Shown piece after piece: positions 13,431 to 26,412 of a stretch of 64,000 nucleotides of DNA. A program made the position numbers and the translations under genes. The notes below the pieces were generated by a model. That model ran no database searches. It saw only the letters and a program-made list of their open reading frames with translations, and had not been told where the DNA came from. Source of the DNA: Strix aluco (lineage: Eukaryota > Chordata > Aves > Strigiformes > Strigidae); the NCBI RefSeq assembly GCF_031877795.1, contig NC_133933.1, forward strand, positions 64,554,984 to 64,618,983, in the 5' to 3' direction. Position 1 is the first letter of the stretch. Every line of letters begins with the position of its first letter.

Positions 13431-16400
13431 CCTTTAAAAATTGTTACAACACAGATTAATAATAATTATTTCTTTAAAAGCACCCAGTTCTCTCACAAGG
13501 GAGACCAAGGAGTTACATTGTGTGCCCTACCTGGTTACCCTTAGAAGAGGAATGGTTCTGAGCCCAGGTAACTCATTGCATTCCCAGCCCACAAACAGAA
13601 GGCCAGAAAACTCTGCCAGCTCCATCTCTGGGCTACAAAACAAACAGCAGCTCTGTGCCTTTGTGTGGCCAACTGTCTGCAGCTCTTTCGTAGTGCTCTC
13701 CCAGCTACTACTATATACTAACACATCTTGCAACGGGCTGGGACCTCCCTGCCTCCCTACCCTACTTGCACCCCTCCTACACGTATAGGAGAGGTCCATC
13801 TAGCCCAGCACTGCATCTCCAACAGTGTCCCTAAGCACTACAGATTTTCCACAGGGTCTGTGCTGTGGCTGAGTATCACCCACACAGGTCAGCCCTCTGC
13901 ATGCAGAAGAGTGTGTTGTTTTGCTTGGGAAACATTTTTGCTCCCATGTGTTTGCAATGCCTTCTGAACTGCATAAAGAACGTGATGCAGCCATCCATAA
14001 ATATTATGAGAAGACAGCTTGTTCTATAAATGAACACGGAACAGAATTTGATTTAATGTAATGTTCACTGAAATGGGAGGAAAAAATTGGGAGCAAAGTG
14101 GAAATGTTGATATGGTTTTTAAGGATGGTAAAAATCTTGGGACTGGTCATCTTTGACACAGCAAAACCTGAAATAACTTAGGGACTACTTCTCAGCTGTG
14201 GGAAGTCCTTTTATACCAGTTGTAAAGAGCCTCCAATTTCCGACATTTGGGTCTAGGCAGTGTGACCAGGGAGTTGGCAAGGAGGGGAACATTCTTTGCT
14301 TTTTCTTTCAGCTGAGAAGAAGCCCAGTTCAATATATGTAAGTATTCTCTTACCATTTTGTTTCTGTGTTTCTAGAAACCAAACTGCTGCTAAGATTTCA
14401 CCCACTCCCCCTTTCCAAATCGTATGAGACAGCCAATGGATGACCCATGGCGGATGGAGTCTAAACCAGCAATGCATATGCTGTCTTACCAGTGCTAAAA
14501 CTGAACTCAGAAGACTCAGGCAAACACTGTGTTTGAGTACAGCAATGTACTTTCATGGCATCAGTTGCAGAACTGGAGTTCTGGTGCACAGTGCATGGCA
14601 CAACCGGGGGAAGTACATGAAATAAGTACTCCAAATTCCTCTGCAAAGCCACAGGAAAGCTTTATGGTTGCCAACCTACTAATATTGTCAAAATACTTGT
14701 TTTCCTTTTTCATTCTGCCCATAATACCCTCTGACTGTGAAAATGGACAGAAATTTAAAAAAGAAAAGAAAAGAAACCCCAGTGATGCAGGTTCACACTG
14801 AACATGCAGACCAGCATGGGAATGGGAAAGTGAAGGGAACCCCAGGAGTTATCAGGACCAGTCCAACACAGTAGCAGACAATAGGTGCTTTGCTGTGGGA
14901 AGCACCACTTTTGCCTCCTATGGACACTTAGGTGCTTCCTGATAAGCTGTAAAAAGGCAAACGTGCAAAAGACCAGTATGGTGTGCCAGAAACAGAGAAA
15001 AGGAGAGCCTGAAGTCACACAGCTCCATCCACAATGTGCTGAAAAGTTTGTGTTGCTTTTTCAGGCAAGCACATATCAGCTGTCTTTCAATGGTGGCAAC
15101 CCTCTTCTCCAATAGCAGTCTGATCTACTACTTGAGGTAGCACTTACTCATCTGGGGAAAAAGCTTGAAGGCAGAGCAGAGGAAAAGGAGATCACAGACA
15201 AGAGGCAGTGATGCCACAAAAGTGTGGTTAAATGTTGATCATAGGAATGATGCTAACTTCTGCCTTCACCTTATTCACCCCAAGGTTAGTCCTCTGAAAC
15301 AACTGCACAACCTTTCTGCATCTGGAAGAGGTGCACAAACTTTAACACTTGGGAGCCATCTGCTCTGTAAGACAAAAAAAGCTGAATTTGCCCTCAAGTT
15401 TTCAGATTTAGATTAAAAAAACCTGAAGAAATCTAGCTGTGATTGCAAGCAGCAATGAGGGAACTTACCTCGGGGCAATTTTTACTTCAGCTGAGCCTTT
15501 CATGTTCCTGAATTAGCAAGCCATTGCATCAGGTAGACAACAATTAACAGGGTGTTTCTCTGTCACAAGGGGCAACGGGACTGCAGGGAGAAGCAGACTT
15601 CACTGATGCACATGCAGCATTACTAATGCGGCAGAAAAACACTGCTCTCAGAAAAGTGCTCTTAAACAGTAGCCATACAAATTGCCCCCTCATTCAAGTG
15701 TCATATCGTTAGTTTCTTCACCTGCAGTGCAGAAGAAAGAGCAAGGCAGGCTACCACCTCAGAGAGGAAGGGGACCCCACCACCATCCTTCTTATTCCTT
15801 CCTGGGAGAAGGGAACATTTTAGGGTGGGAAGATGGAAATAACACTGGCTATTCTTCCTCCTTCAGCATTTCATAATAAGACTAAATGATGCTGAGCATT
15901 ATGTCTACTTTGCCAATATTACACCTTCCCACTCTACTTTGCAGACAAGTTTCCCGAACTACACTATTAAAGAATATACACAACACTTACAGAACTTGAG
16001 AGTTTGCAAAGGTGACAGAAACTTGTGTGCAAATGAAGAGCTATGTGTACAGCTACTCCATTTCCTCTAGCATTTGTGCTGAAGAATCAATTACCAGAGC
16101 TAAAACAATGAACATTAATAGATGTTACATTATTTTGAACTGAAGGACAATAAAATAATATAATGTAATGATCATCACCTTCAGATGTTGCTGATGTTGC
16201 AAAGTAAATTGTTCACCTTGTGGACGTCAAAATCTTGCTCAAGACTTCATCACAGTTAATTTGGCCCCAGAACTTCCCACATGTAGGTAACAAAGTATTT
16301 TTCCCCACTTTCTAGACTATCTAACCTCGAAAATTGTCAAGATGCCCTCACATGGCACCATGCAACCTTCTTTTGCTTCTAAGTATGACAGGCAATTCAT

Positions 16401-19400
16401 CAGCATGGATGGCACCTCCAAAACCATGGGCAGGGTTGGGCTTTGAAGCCTGTTTGCATCAATTAACATCACAGTGTTCAAAGATCCTCCAGCTAGAACT
16501 AGAAAAGCTGTGTCCCGGGTGGGATGTCACTGCATCACATCTAACCCGAGCTGGCTAACCAGTCTGGGTGCAGCCACCAGTACTGATGTAACTACGCTGT
16601 TTACTGGTTCAGATTAATGTCTGTTGGGCAAAAGGCACCACACCATATAAACACGCTCAGAGCTAACTCAAGGACCTCTGGCATGGCGCTGGTTACACAC
16701 AGCAGATATGGCTGAAAAGTGGGGAAGGTGGACTCTACCATTCTTTCCCATTCCCATTTTTAACCCCAAAGCCATCTTTGTCCTGAATTCTGTGATGCTT
16801 TATGCCTCTTGAAGCCATGCATGCCAAAGCAAACAGCCAGTTCGACCTCTTGCGGGTACGACTCAAAGCCTTAAGCTGTTGTGTAGGAAATGCATGTTTA
16901 TGCCTTACAGAAGCTGTATAATATGTTACAATCACTGTGCTAAGTAATACAAACTAGGGAATTTAAAAGTTACATTTGGCAACCTGCCCTTACTGTGCTC
17001 TAATTATTTCTTAATATCCCAATTTAAGGGCAGCATATTGGCCCCAATTTTAAATTGTCTGGCATTTATAAGTTTGTGTCACAGAATGAATGTTAAACAG
17101 TTTTCAGATTCTTTATTGAAAACTGCTGATTGTGTATTGCCTGACAAAGCAGAATGTCTCCATTAGAATAATGATTTATTGTAAATATGGTAGTATTAAG
17201 GCTGATTATTCTGGGTATTAAAAATGCATGGATAAAATCCATTGAAAAAAGTGTTATGTGAGCCATCATAATTTGTCAGTTTAATATCTTTGTCATTTGC
17301 ATTTCTTTTTAAAATGCCAAGAGCAATTAAACCTTATCCCACCACAAGAAGTTGCCAAATTTCACTTGAAATTAAAACAGAATAATGCGTCATGTTAGTT
17401 ATTTTAATAATATTAAACAACAAAAACAGAAACAGAAAAGAGAAGAAAAATGAGACTTATATAACAACTGTAGCTACAAACAAAGCAGCTAAAATATATA
17501 GGCTGCTTCTGTGATACACGCACACACATGAACTCCATAGGCTTCCTACATTAACAAACCATTTCCCTTGACAGTAAGGCCATAGCAAAGCGTTACTGGA
17601 CTGTAGTCTAAACATCAATAAGCAGCTCCCACCAACATGTATTTTCTGCTGGTTTGAGATTGCCGTATCTTCATCTCATCTCTCCACGTGATTTCTGTGC
17701 AAGCCTCCATAATGAAATACCCCTCGCTTTTTGGACTGACACAAGTCCCAGTGAGAAAGACAGAAGGGACTTGTGAGTCAGCAGGAGCTGGAGCTAGGAC
17801 GAATCGATCACAACTTTGTTTCCTGTAGAAATACCAGCTGCTGTCATATTTGTGTTTGAATTACATTGTGCAAGGCTTCTCCTAGCAATGGTCAAGCCAC
17901 GGATGAAAAGATTGTTTCTGGGATTGTCTCCCACTGAGTCTGCCTCTCTATAGAGACATAGGATTGTCTTTATCGTTGTGAAATAGCTTGTTGCTATTCA
18001 GAAATACATTTAAAGGGATTTTAGCATGCAGTAAGTTGGGAAATAAGTAGTCACAGTAATTTTTGATAGTTACGTTACAGAAACTTATCCGAGCAAGCTA
18101 AGATTAAGCAAACATTTGGCCCTGGCCAGTTTAGCTTCTCCTGGGCCTTTTGCTTTATTTGAAAATTGGATGTTTTTGGGGACCTAATTCTGCACTCAAG
18201 CCTGTTATTTGAGCCATATGCTCCCAGCAACTCAATAGCACATTGTTGACAAGTCTGGGTTAGGTTTGTCTCCTCTGGGAGGAAAGCAACCATAAACATC
18301 CTTACTTCTGTTTCTTGCAAGAAGTCCTACTGCTGGTACCACTGCCCCCAGGAGGTGCTTGGAGAGGGTGTTTTTGTACTGGTATCAGTACAAACCACAT
18401 TAGTTTCTATCTCCCAGTATCTGCAGAAAATGTGGCAGTTTTATTCAAATGCATACACCTACTTCCTTATTCTGGCATCTCCAGCAGCAAATGGGACATC
18501 CCTTCTAGTGCTGAGCTGTGCCCAGAGCCAAGCACATATGGCTCCTTCAGTGTGGGATAACAAATCTGGGTGACCCATCTCCTTTTGACACCCTGCCTCT
18601 CCACAGGACACTAGTGGGGGATGCTTGTTTTGGCCCTGGCCCTCCCATGCTCACCCAGGGGCTGCCAGGCCCCACCTGCCAGAAGGAGCAATTAGAGATC
18701 AACTCAGCTGCTTTATTCAGGATTTACTTCTGTCTGCTGGGAGAAGGTTGCTAGGTATTCTTATAGTCCTAAGCTACACTTATTTTCCAATTAAACTTTA
18801 GGAAGAAGTCTCATAAACGTTTTATGTGAAAATATAAAAAAATGGTTAAATAGTGAGACAGAGGGAAAAAAAAAAGAAAATATTTTTTGGTAAAATTCCA
18901 TCCAGTCTACTTTCAGAGCCCAAAGCAATACCCCTGCAAGTCACCCCATAATTAAGCATGAAATTTCCTAGAAGACTCACAGTTAGAGACAATGAATGAT
19001 GATTAAACAGAAGCAGATTAGATCCTTATTATCAGCCACCTGCTCTTTGGTCATACAATCTTGCTTTCCCCCTTGCAGCTCACTTCCATCCCCCTCAGTC
19101 TGGGGTGTTTGAAGCCCCTGAAGCACAGGCTGCTTTTCTCAGAGTGATTTGTGCTGGTGCCTCTCTTAACACAACCTTTCCTCCTCTGGACTGCTCCCTC
19201 ATGGTGTCAAAATGGTTGGCTCCTGCAACCACGGTCTAGTCCTTGCTCAAAGCGATGGGGAAGCAACACCTGTCAAATCTGGATTTCTACTTCTGTACAC
19301 ACGCTCGTGTCTTTTACCATAGGTGGCAGTGATGATTCAGAACGCAGAGCAGGGGTCTGAGGGCAGTTTGCCAAAAACCCCACACAAACAGCAGATGTAA

Positions 19401-22400
19401 ACATAAAGCACAAATGGTCTGATGCTTGCTAGCTTTTATCAGAAAACAGCATCAGAACTTATTAGAAAATAAAATCTACATTATACTGTCTCTCCTAAGC
19501 AGCTAGAGTTCATGTTGCTTCTTTATAAGAAGTACTGCTTAAAATATCATGAGTTTGTGTCAACACAGTGCAACCAAGCATTTCTAGCTAAAGAGAGCCA
19601 TTTGAAGTAGGGTGGGTGGACCATCTCTACATTAGAAGATGCTCCATCATTTTAGTCCTACATGGTATTTGGTTACTTCCAGTGCAAGCTCCTATAGAGT
19701 TATTCCAGGCTATGTGTATACAGACCTGAGAATAACATCGGAAGCAACAGCATCACAAGGAAGTTTAATCCTCACATAAATGTTTTCCAAGATCGTGGCT
19801 TTATAAGCACACTGTTCCAGCTTCTGGGCAAAGGGGCATAAGCCATGAGTATAATTCTAAAATTACAACAAGAAGAAATTCAACTTTCTAGCAGGCAGTG
19901 ACCTGTGATACACTAGAGCATCTGCTTCAACTGCAGCCATGAGTGCAAATAGAAGACAAATAAAGATACACAATGTAGTATAAAAGAGTTGATTATTGCT
20001 TTGCATTTTATTGCCTGTGTGCAAACCACTTTGTGATCCATAGAACATGGCATATGAACCCAATAAAAGTCAACATGGCATCACTGATAGCCCCATTTTG
20101 CAAGGACAATGAGTGAACATACACATGAGAGTGGGATGGAGAGAAAGGAGATGCTGTTGTCCTTTCCAAAAACATCTTCATACTGTTGGGAAGAACATGG
20201 GCAAAGTATCACCAAGGATCAAAACAGAAGCTGCCAGCAGGACACAATGGATTTTGCTGCTGGAGTTGGAGTTGTCATCACATCTCAAGGGCTGACAAAC
20301 CTGCAGTTACCCTGTCACTGTCTCCATTGCAAGGGGTTTTTTTTTCAATAGGTTTCCAAATTGATAGGGACAACTCAGCCAAGCTTAAGCCTTAGATGGC
20401 CAAAGGATTCCAGAGCCCTTTATGGGCAACAAGTGAACCTTACAACACACTGAGATTGTTATCTAGCCTAATTCTACACAGAGATCAGCTGGGCCACATT
20501 AGAGGTTTTTGAACACTGTGAGTTGATGAGAAAACCAGGATCATAATCTGAAGCCCACCTCCCAGCTTGCTCTTCTAACTACCTGAGTGTTTTTCTACCC
20601 TACATTTTAAAAAGATGCACCCTGTTTGCCTCAAATTCAGGCAAGAGACTGCAAAGTGTCTATAAGGTCAAATCCTTAGCCAGCATTCAATCCCAGCAGT
20701 CATATTTAAAGGATACTAATTAAGTCCTATTGAGTTACTGAGAGACAGAAATGACCAGTTACTTCAAAAGCAAGGGAATGACTGTCGGAAAACAGCTTCC
20801 TGTGTCTCTTACCCTTCCTGTGACATGTGGTATCATGCAGAAGAAGGCTAAATTGACACTTGCTGTTCACCCTGTCCCACAGTGTTTCAGGCCTCAAGTT
20901 AAATAGTCTTGCTTCAATGAAAAGCTCTGTTTCACTACTGGTCCAACACTAAGTTCAATGTGCTACTGAATATTCCTCAGAGCTAGGATATTCAATACAC
21001 AAGACCTCCAGTCCCTTTAAAGCAGATTATTTACTGGAAGAAATAGTCTGCAGCCACAGATGTAGAGCCTACATAATTCAGGGTAACAATTAACCACAGC
21101 TAGCTCATTACTGCTAAAATAATATTCCAAGTGCAAAGAAGTCATATAAATCCCCAAGAAACATGAAACAAGGCCTCCCATTTTTATTCAATACTAGTAT
21201 GGCATGCACGATGCAGGACCTTGCTATGGTGCCATTCACCCTGATAAGATCCATCCCCCAGCTTTTGGCACCTCAGGTTGGCACACTCCTTGGTTATGAA
21301 TGAGTGTGTGAGACTTGTCCACTTTAAGGTGAGACGCCTGTCTGGGCAGGACACGGCTGACTAGGAGCTCTAGGGGAAGGGATGATGTTGATCTCACTCC
21401 TTCTTACAGGAAATCCCCCCCCCCCAAAAGCATCACTTGGGAGCACGTCTGTTTCCGCCGCTTCTCTCTTCCTGCTACTGCAAGCTTCTTGGTACTTTTA
21501 TATTCTCTTTTTTTCCCATGAGTTATTTCCAGCCCTTCCTTGGATTTTTAAAATGAGTTTTATTACATCATTGCTGTCGCCAGGCTTGATATGTCTGGCT
21601 CAAAGCAGACGTGTGCAGCGAAGTCAGAGCCCAGGACCTGCTGGAGGAGGCAGGCAGGGGGCTGCTGACTGCCCACCCCTGCCTGCAGTGGCAGGCAATC
21701 TTGCAGCTGAATACCTGCAGCCAGTTCACCATAAACAGCTGATGCCAAAATAGGCAAAAAATTACAACTAGAACTGTCCTGATGTGCCATACACAGATGG
21801 ATGAATATTTTATTGTTATTCCAGGAAAGGCTTTTAAAAGAACACACAAGACAGCGATTATGTGGAGCTGTCTCGGTGCACAGATTAAGAATATAAGCAA
21901 TCTAACATTTAAAGGAAAGGACTTTTTAAATGAAAACATTGTTTCTTAAAACCACAAAATAACACAGACCAAAACAGCTAAAAGGTGCACATAGGTGACC
22001 TATTACCAACACTGATCTTTTCAAATAACAGTTTTGGCCAGAAGATGATTTTGATGATGGCACAGAAGATGAGTGATGAATTACAGAGATATTTCTGTTA
22101 TGCAGAGCAGAAGATGGAGTTTTGCCCAACAATTATCCATGGTCTGACTTTGAAAGTCTCTTTCTGGCAGCATGATGAATTTAATAACAAAGGCCTGATT
22201 CACTGACACTGATAACCAAATTGTTATTTCTAACACTTGGTGGCTGAAACTCGCAGCTGTGCTAATATTCTGCAGTTTTGTATTGCCAGAAATAGCATCT
22301 CTTTAGGAAGAATTCAGGCAGGTATCCAGTTTGTATACATTAGCATGCTTACATTTCAATTGGTGAACTGCTGAAGAACAAATTAATTAGGCAGTTAGTT

Positions 22401-22689
22401 TTATGGTTGCAAATATCCTGCTCCTGTCTGTTTGATCTTGGTAGTGCCCATATCACACCACGTGGATTTTCAAAGGTGCACTCTCATGCCTGTAGAAGTC
22501 AGAGGACACGGGCCAGATCTACAGAGGTGTTCAGCTGCACAGTCTCCATGTTGGCACTTGACTCCATTTGGTTGCAATTAGAGATCAAGAGCCCTAAAAA
22601 TACCTCTGCAGACCCGGCTGTGTTTACCCAGCTCCCTGTAGGCTCTTTGGAAATGGATGCATTCCCTACACCGCTCAAACCATGGAAGT
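13431..22689. other. presumed PHACTR2 5' intron, no recognised gene
   Basis: About 9 kb of AT-rich DNA. Open frames are short, lack domain features and often begin at non-ATG codons. I recognised no CR1 copy, RNA gene or conserved exon. Slightly GC-richer patches lie near 18.3-18.7 and 21.4-21.7 kb without any island. Confidence 0.5.
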
Positions 22690-23165
22690 GGTTGGAGTGA
22701 GTCCAGAGGAGGGCCATGAAAATGATCAGGGGGCTGGAGCACCTCCCCTCTGAGGACAGGCTGAGAGAGTTGGGGTTGTTCAGCCTGGAGAAGAGAAGGA
22801 TCCGGGGAGACCTTATAGAGACCTTCCAGTACCTGAAGGGGTCTACAGGAAAGACAGAGAGGGACTTTTTACAGGGGCATGTAGTGATAGGACAAGGGGT
22901 AATGGCTTTGAACTGAAAGATTTAGAACATTTAGAAACATTTAGATTAAATGTAAGGCAGAAGTTCTTCACTATGAGGGTAGTGAGACACTGGAACAGAT
23001 TGCCGAGAGAAGTTGTGGCTGCCCCCTCCCTGGAAGTGTTCAAGGCCAGGTTGGATGAGGGGCTTTGAGCAACCTGGTCTAGTGGAAGGTGTCCCTGCCC
23101 ATGGCAGAGGGGTTGGAGCTAGATGATCTTTAAGGTCCCTTCCAACTCATTCTAGAATTCTGATT
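22690..23165 (+). mobile_element. CR1 LINE, 3' end fragment
   Basis: A plus-oriented CR1 3' fragment of about 475 bases. It begins within the end of ORF2: [20 protein letters not shown], then [20 protein letters not shown] in the same frame as the family consensus. The familiar 3' UTR follows (CTAGTGGAAGGTGTCCCTGC) and it ends in decayed octamers near 23150-23165. Small duplications interrupt the frame, for example a repeated TTTAGAA unit at 22920-22945. Confidence 0.92.
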
Positions 23166-25257
23166 CAATTGCTCTTGGAAGAGCTGCCTGGAGAAGGGAG
23201 TGTTCCCATGCCACACATGGGGCTGAAACTCACTGCAGGTTTGGACTGAGCTGACCACAGGCAGTGAGAAGCTTGCTGGTAACCACAGTGGAAGCTGGAG
23301 CATGGCCTTACCCTCTGCTGTGACATCCTCTCTAAGGCTTAATTCCGTCTGTTGTTGGGTTGGTTTGGGGCTTTTTTTTACAACTAGCTTTTCATTCTCC
23401 TTCCAAAAGGATTATTTTAACTAATTTCAAATGTATATAGATTGCTTTCTAAAAGATGTAAAGTATTGGTCACTTTTTCTGCATGAAGAAAAAAAATCTA
23501 GAGTGATTCAACTGACTGGTGTTATAAGAGGCTTTGAGAATAGTTGGTAAAGTTGTGCAGAGAGCAAAGTCTTACTTATTTTAACTTCCAAATTTTGCAG
23601 ATAGCAACCAAACTGGAATCTTCCTAAGGCAAAAAAAATATATACACACAGAAGAAAATCTGTTTCTATGGTTTTCAGATACTAGCTTCCCTCTTCACCC
23701 CCCCAAAACTGGCCTTTAAAATAAATGTGACTCATTCCAGAACAGATTCTTATAGCTGGATTAAAGTGATAGCTCTGTCAAGACTTCAATAGTATTAGTT
23801 GTTGATGCTGGAGAGTTTAAAAACCTGGAGGAATTAGCAGCTCTGCCTGCCAGGGTATCTCTTGCCCACAGGCGTTCTGTGCCGGAGAACAGGAATCTTT
23901 CCCCTCTGACCAGAAAATTCTGCCTCATCATGGAATATCGAACACACATCATTATCATTTATTATGTTAAAGCTTCTTAAAAGCTAGCCAAAGCACCAAG
24001 TGAAAAGAGTATTCTTAATCTTATTTCACAAAAATTTAACATTATACTGGGACCATGTCAGTTTTTAAGTTCATAGCTACTGGCAATGTAATTTTCCATG
24101 ATGCCAACATCTTAATTTCTGGAAAAACTTCTTTCTTTTATTTTTTTTTTTGTCTTGGACTTTATAGAAATAAAAGCAGCAAGACCCTTTAATCTGTTTG
24201 TCGCAGAAGTCAATAGCAATACACTTGAGATGAGATTGACCTGGACAGCTTAGCAGACATAAGCAAGAGTTTTGCTATTATTATTAAAACAAAACCAAAA
24301 AAACCCCCACCCACAAAAAGCCACAAAAATAAGCTACAGATACAGTATCACCTTTGAAATCTGCTGTAGAATATTTTTTTCACACACATTAGAGGTGAAC
24401 ATCACTTTTAAGGTTAACATTAAACAAACTTGATGATTTGAGCAGGTTTCAAAGGGCACTGAATCTACTGCAGATTCTGTGTCCTAGTATGTAATTGCAC
24501 TACTACCAATAAATCAGCGAGACTCTGACATGTTCAAGTTTTACAGCAGTCAAAACAATATGGAAAATACCTATCCCAAAGAGGTCTCTTTTTGCTCTGC
24601 TTAGTGTCACAAGGTAATACAAAAGGGAAATGCAAATAATGCATTTCATCATAGATGCGATGTTGGTATTGTGTGCACCTCCTTAGAAACCATGAAGTGC
24701 ATTATTTGGCATGAAAATGCATGATCTAAAGTTGGAACATCAAAGAAAACAATAAAAAGTGCAAATATATTCAATATTTTATGTACTAAATATAAAAGAG
24801 AGCAAGGCATTATATGGAGAAAATAGAAACAGCTTAAAATAAGACATATGAGAGATGCATTATCTACTTTTTGTTAGCTTTATTAGTTACCTATCTGCAC
24901 CTATTGCAATCTGTAAGAGATATTTTCCTACTGAAGTACAAGCATTTTCCATTCCTGCCACATTTCCTGCATATAGCTTCCGAAATAACACTGAAATCCT
25001 TAAAAAGACAGATCTTACATTACAGTTTAGGTTCACATTTCCAGGAAATACAGATTTCAAACAGAAAAAACAGACTATTAAAGGGTTAACAACTTAAGTG
25101 TGTCACATTTTACACACAGAAATTTGCTTTAATAAAGGACACTGAAAAGGAAGAAGCCACAAAGGCTAAAGAAACACATCTCCTGCAGCAAGTGAGACAG
25201 GATACAAACGAACCCCACAGCTCCACTAAGAATGAAGATCTGGTTTATTTCACTTAC
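23166..25257. other. presumed PHACTR2 5' intron, no recognised gene
   Basis: AT-rich sequence directly downstream, in the gene's sense, of the MDNA exon donor at 25257. Short homopolymers occur (for example a T run near 24142). No exon or repeat family was recognised. Confidence 0.5.
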
Positions 25258-25270
25258 CAGCATTATCCAT
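25258..25270 (-). CDS. PHACTR2: PHACTR2 alternative short first coding exon (MDNA)
   Basis: A tiny minus-strand coding segment, ATGGATAATGCTG, followed directly by the consensus donor GTAAGTG. It gives Met-Asp-Asn-Ala plus the first base of the next codon (phase 1). As I recall, one human PHACTR2 isoform begins MDNS and continues VDGLDKAS; a split Val codon (G|TG) would make this copy MDNA-VDGL. The ATG has A at -3 and G at +4. Phase, strand and position, downstream of the CpG-island exon in transcript order, all fit an internal alternative promoter of PHACTR2. The 13 coding bases are too short to prove identity alone. The 5' UTR runs to higher coordinates and its start is not visible. Confidence 0.6.
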
Positions 25271-25431
25271 TTTCCCCCCCTCGGTATTCAAAAAAGCAGA
25301 GTTCCCCAGAAAAGCAGCCGGTACGATCTCTCTCTCGCTAATGAAGCTGGCTGCCCTTCTCTTGGTTATTAGACCTTGCTGGCAGTCAGAGCATACTTCA
25401 TGCACTGACTGCAGTAGACATCACCAGGAAA

Positions 25432-25438
25432 TTTATAT
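25432..25438 (-). promoter_or_regulatory. possible TATA-like box for the short PHACTR2 exon
   Basis: Read on the minus strand, this is ATATAAA, about 160 bases upstream of the MDNA start codon. The surrounding DNA is AT-rich and not a CpG island, so a tissue-restricted TATA promoter is conceivable. In such DNA a match of this length occurs often by chance, so this is only a weak candidate. Confidence 0.2.
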
Positions 25439-26270
25439 CTCCAAGGATGACAAACAGCCATTAGCTCCATTATAGGCTGATTAAGATTGTGCAAGCCTAT
25501 CAAGTAGATACTTAAATCCCCCAGGGTTTTACCTCTTCAGGGAGAAAACAAAAGAACTCCAAGCCTATAATATTGAATATACGTTTCTGAAAAGTAAAAG
25601 CAACTCTAATGAGGATAGCTTTAATGGGTAGGAAGGCAAAACTTTAAATAAAAAAGGGATATATTACAGAGCAAAGGGATGTGATTTATCAGTGACGCAA
25701 CAGCAAAAGTTTTAAGGAGAAAGAAAAGGGGGAGGAATCTATGGCTGAGAAAGTGTTAGCTTAGATTACAATTTGCAGCCATTAGCTTTGTCTGTGCTTT
25801 AAATCCTACAAGTTCTGAACCTGATGTTCCCTATGGTTTTTGAGAAACAAAGTAGATGTGCTTATCTGCAAATGCATGTCAATATATTAATTGCCTGGAG
25901 ACATTCATTATTATACTTTTCATAGCTGAATGTAAGGGAAGGGTGAAGAGTAACTACAGGGCTTTACTTCTTTTAAAGACAAAGTAAAAACACACGGGAT
26001 GCTGGAGGGATTAGACTCAAAAAAATCGGAATGACATATGCTAAGGTGAACAAGTAGTACATCTAAATTTTCCATACCACCTAAGTCTCCGATGCACAGG
26101 CTTTTCCCCCATAGAAGCAAACAAACAAACAAAACCAGTATAGATTCCTAAACATTTTCCTTCCCTACACTTCTAGAGTTTCCTCCTCATAAATGAAAAA
26201 ATACTTTATTTTCAAATAAAAAAATCTCTACCCTGGCAGCAGAAGGTGAACAGAAGCAGAACATGGAGGG

Positions 26271-26412
26271 TACCTGGAAATTTGGGTTCCATCTCCCATT
26301 TTGGCACTGATTTGCTGTGTAACCCTAAACAAGCATTTTGTGCCACAGTGTTTGCCCAGTGGTGAAAAGGAGACCATTACACATACTGCCTTTGGTGAAA
26401 GTGAATGTCACA
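26271..26412 (+). repeat. MIR-like tRNA-derived SINE relic
   Basis: The order of words follows the MIR consensus in sense orientation: TTTGGGTTCCATCTCCCATT (tRNA-like B-box part), a GGCACTGA-type stretch, TTTGCTGTGTAACCCTAAAC (the core GCTGTGTGACCTTGGGCAA), TGTGCCACAGTGTTTGCCCA and GTGGTGAAAAGGAGA (the CTGTAAAATGGGGA part). The copy is very diverged, as expected for an element that stopped moving before birds arose. Confidence 0.6.

Noticed and set aside
1..25257. Search for shared PHACTR2 exons (FKPWKWRKKK and VDGLDKAS segments) on the minus strand
   Set aside because: No matching codon pattern or acceptor was found by eye; CCATCCA sites such as those near 8558 and 15030 did not continue into the expected protein.
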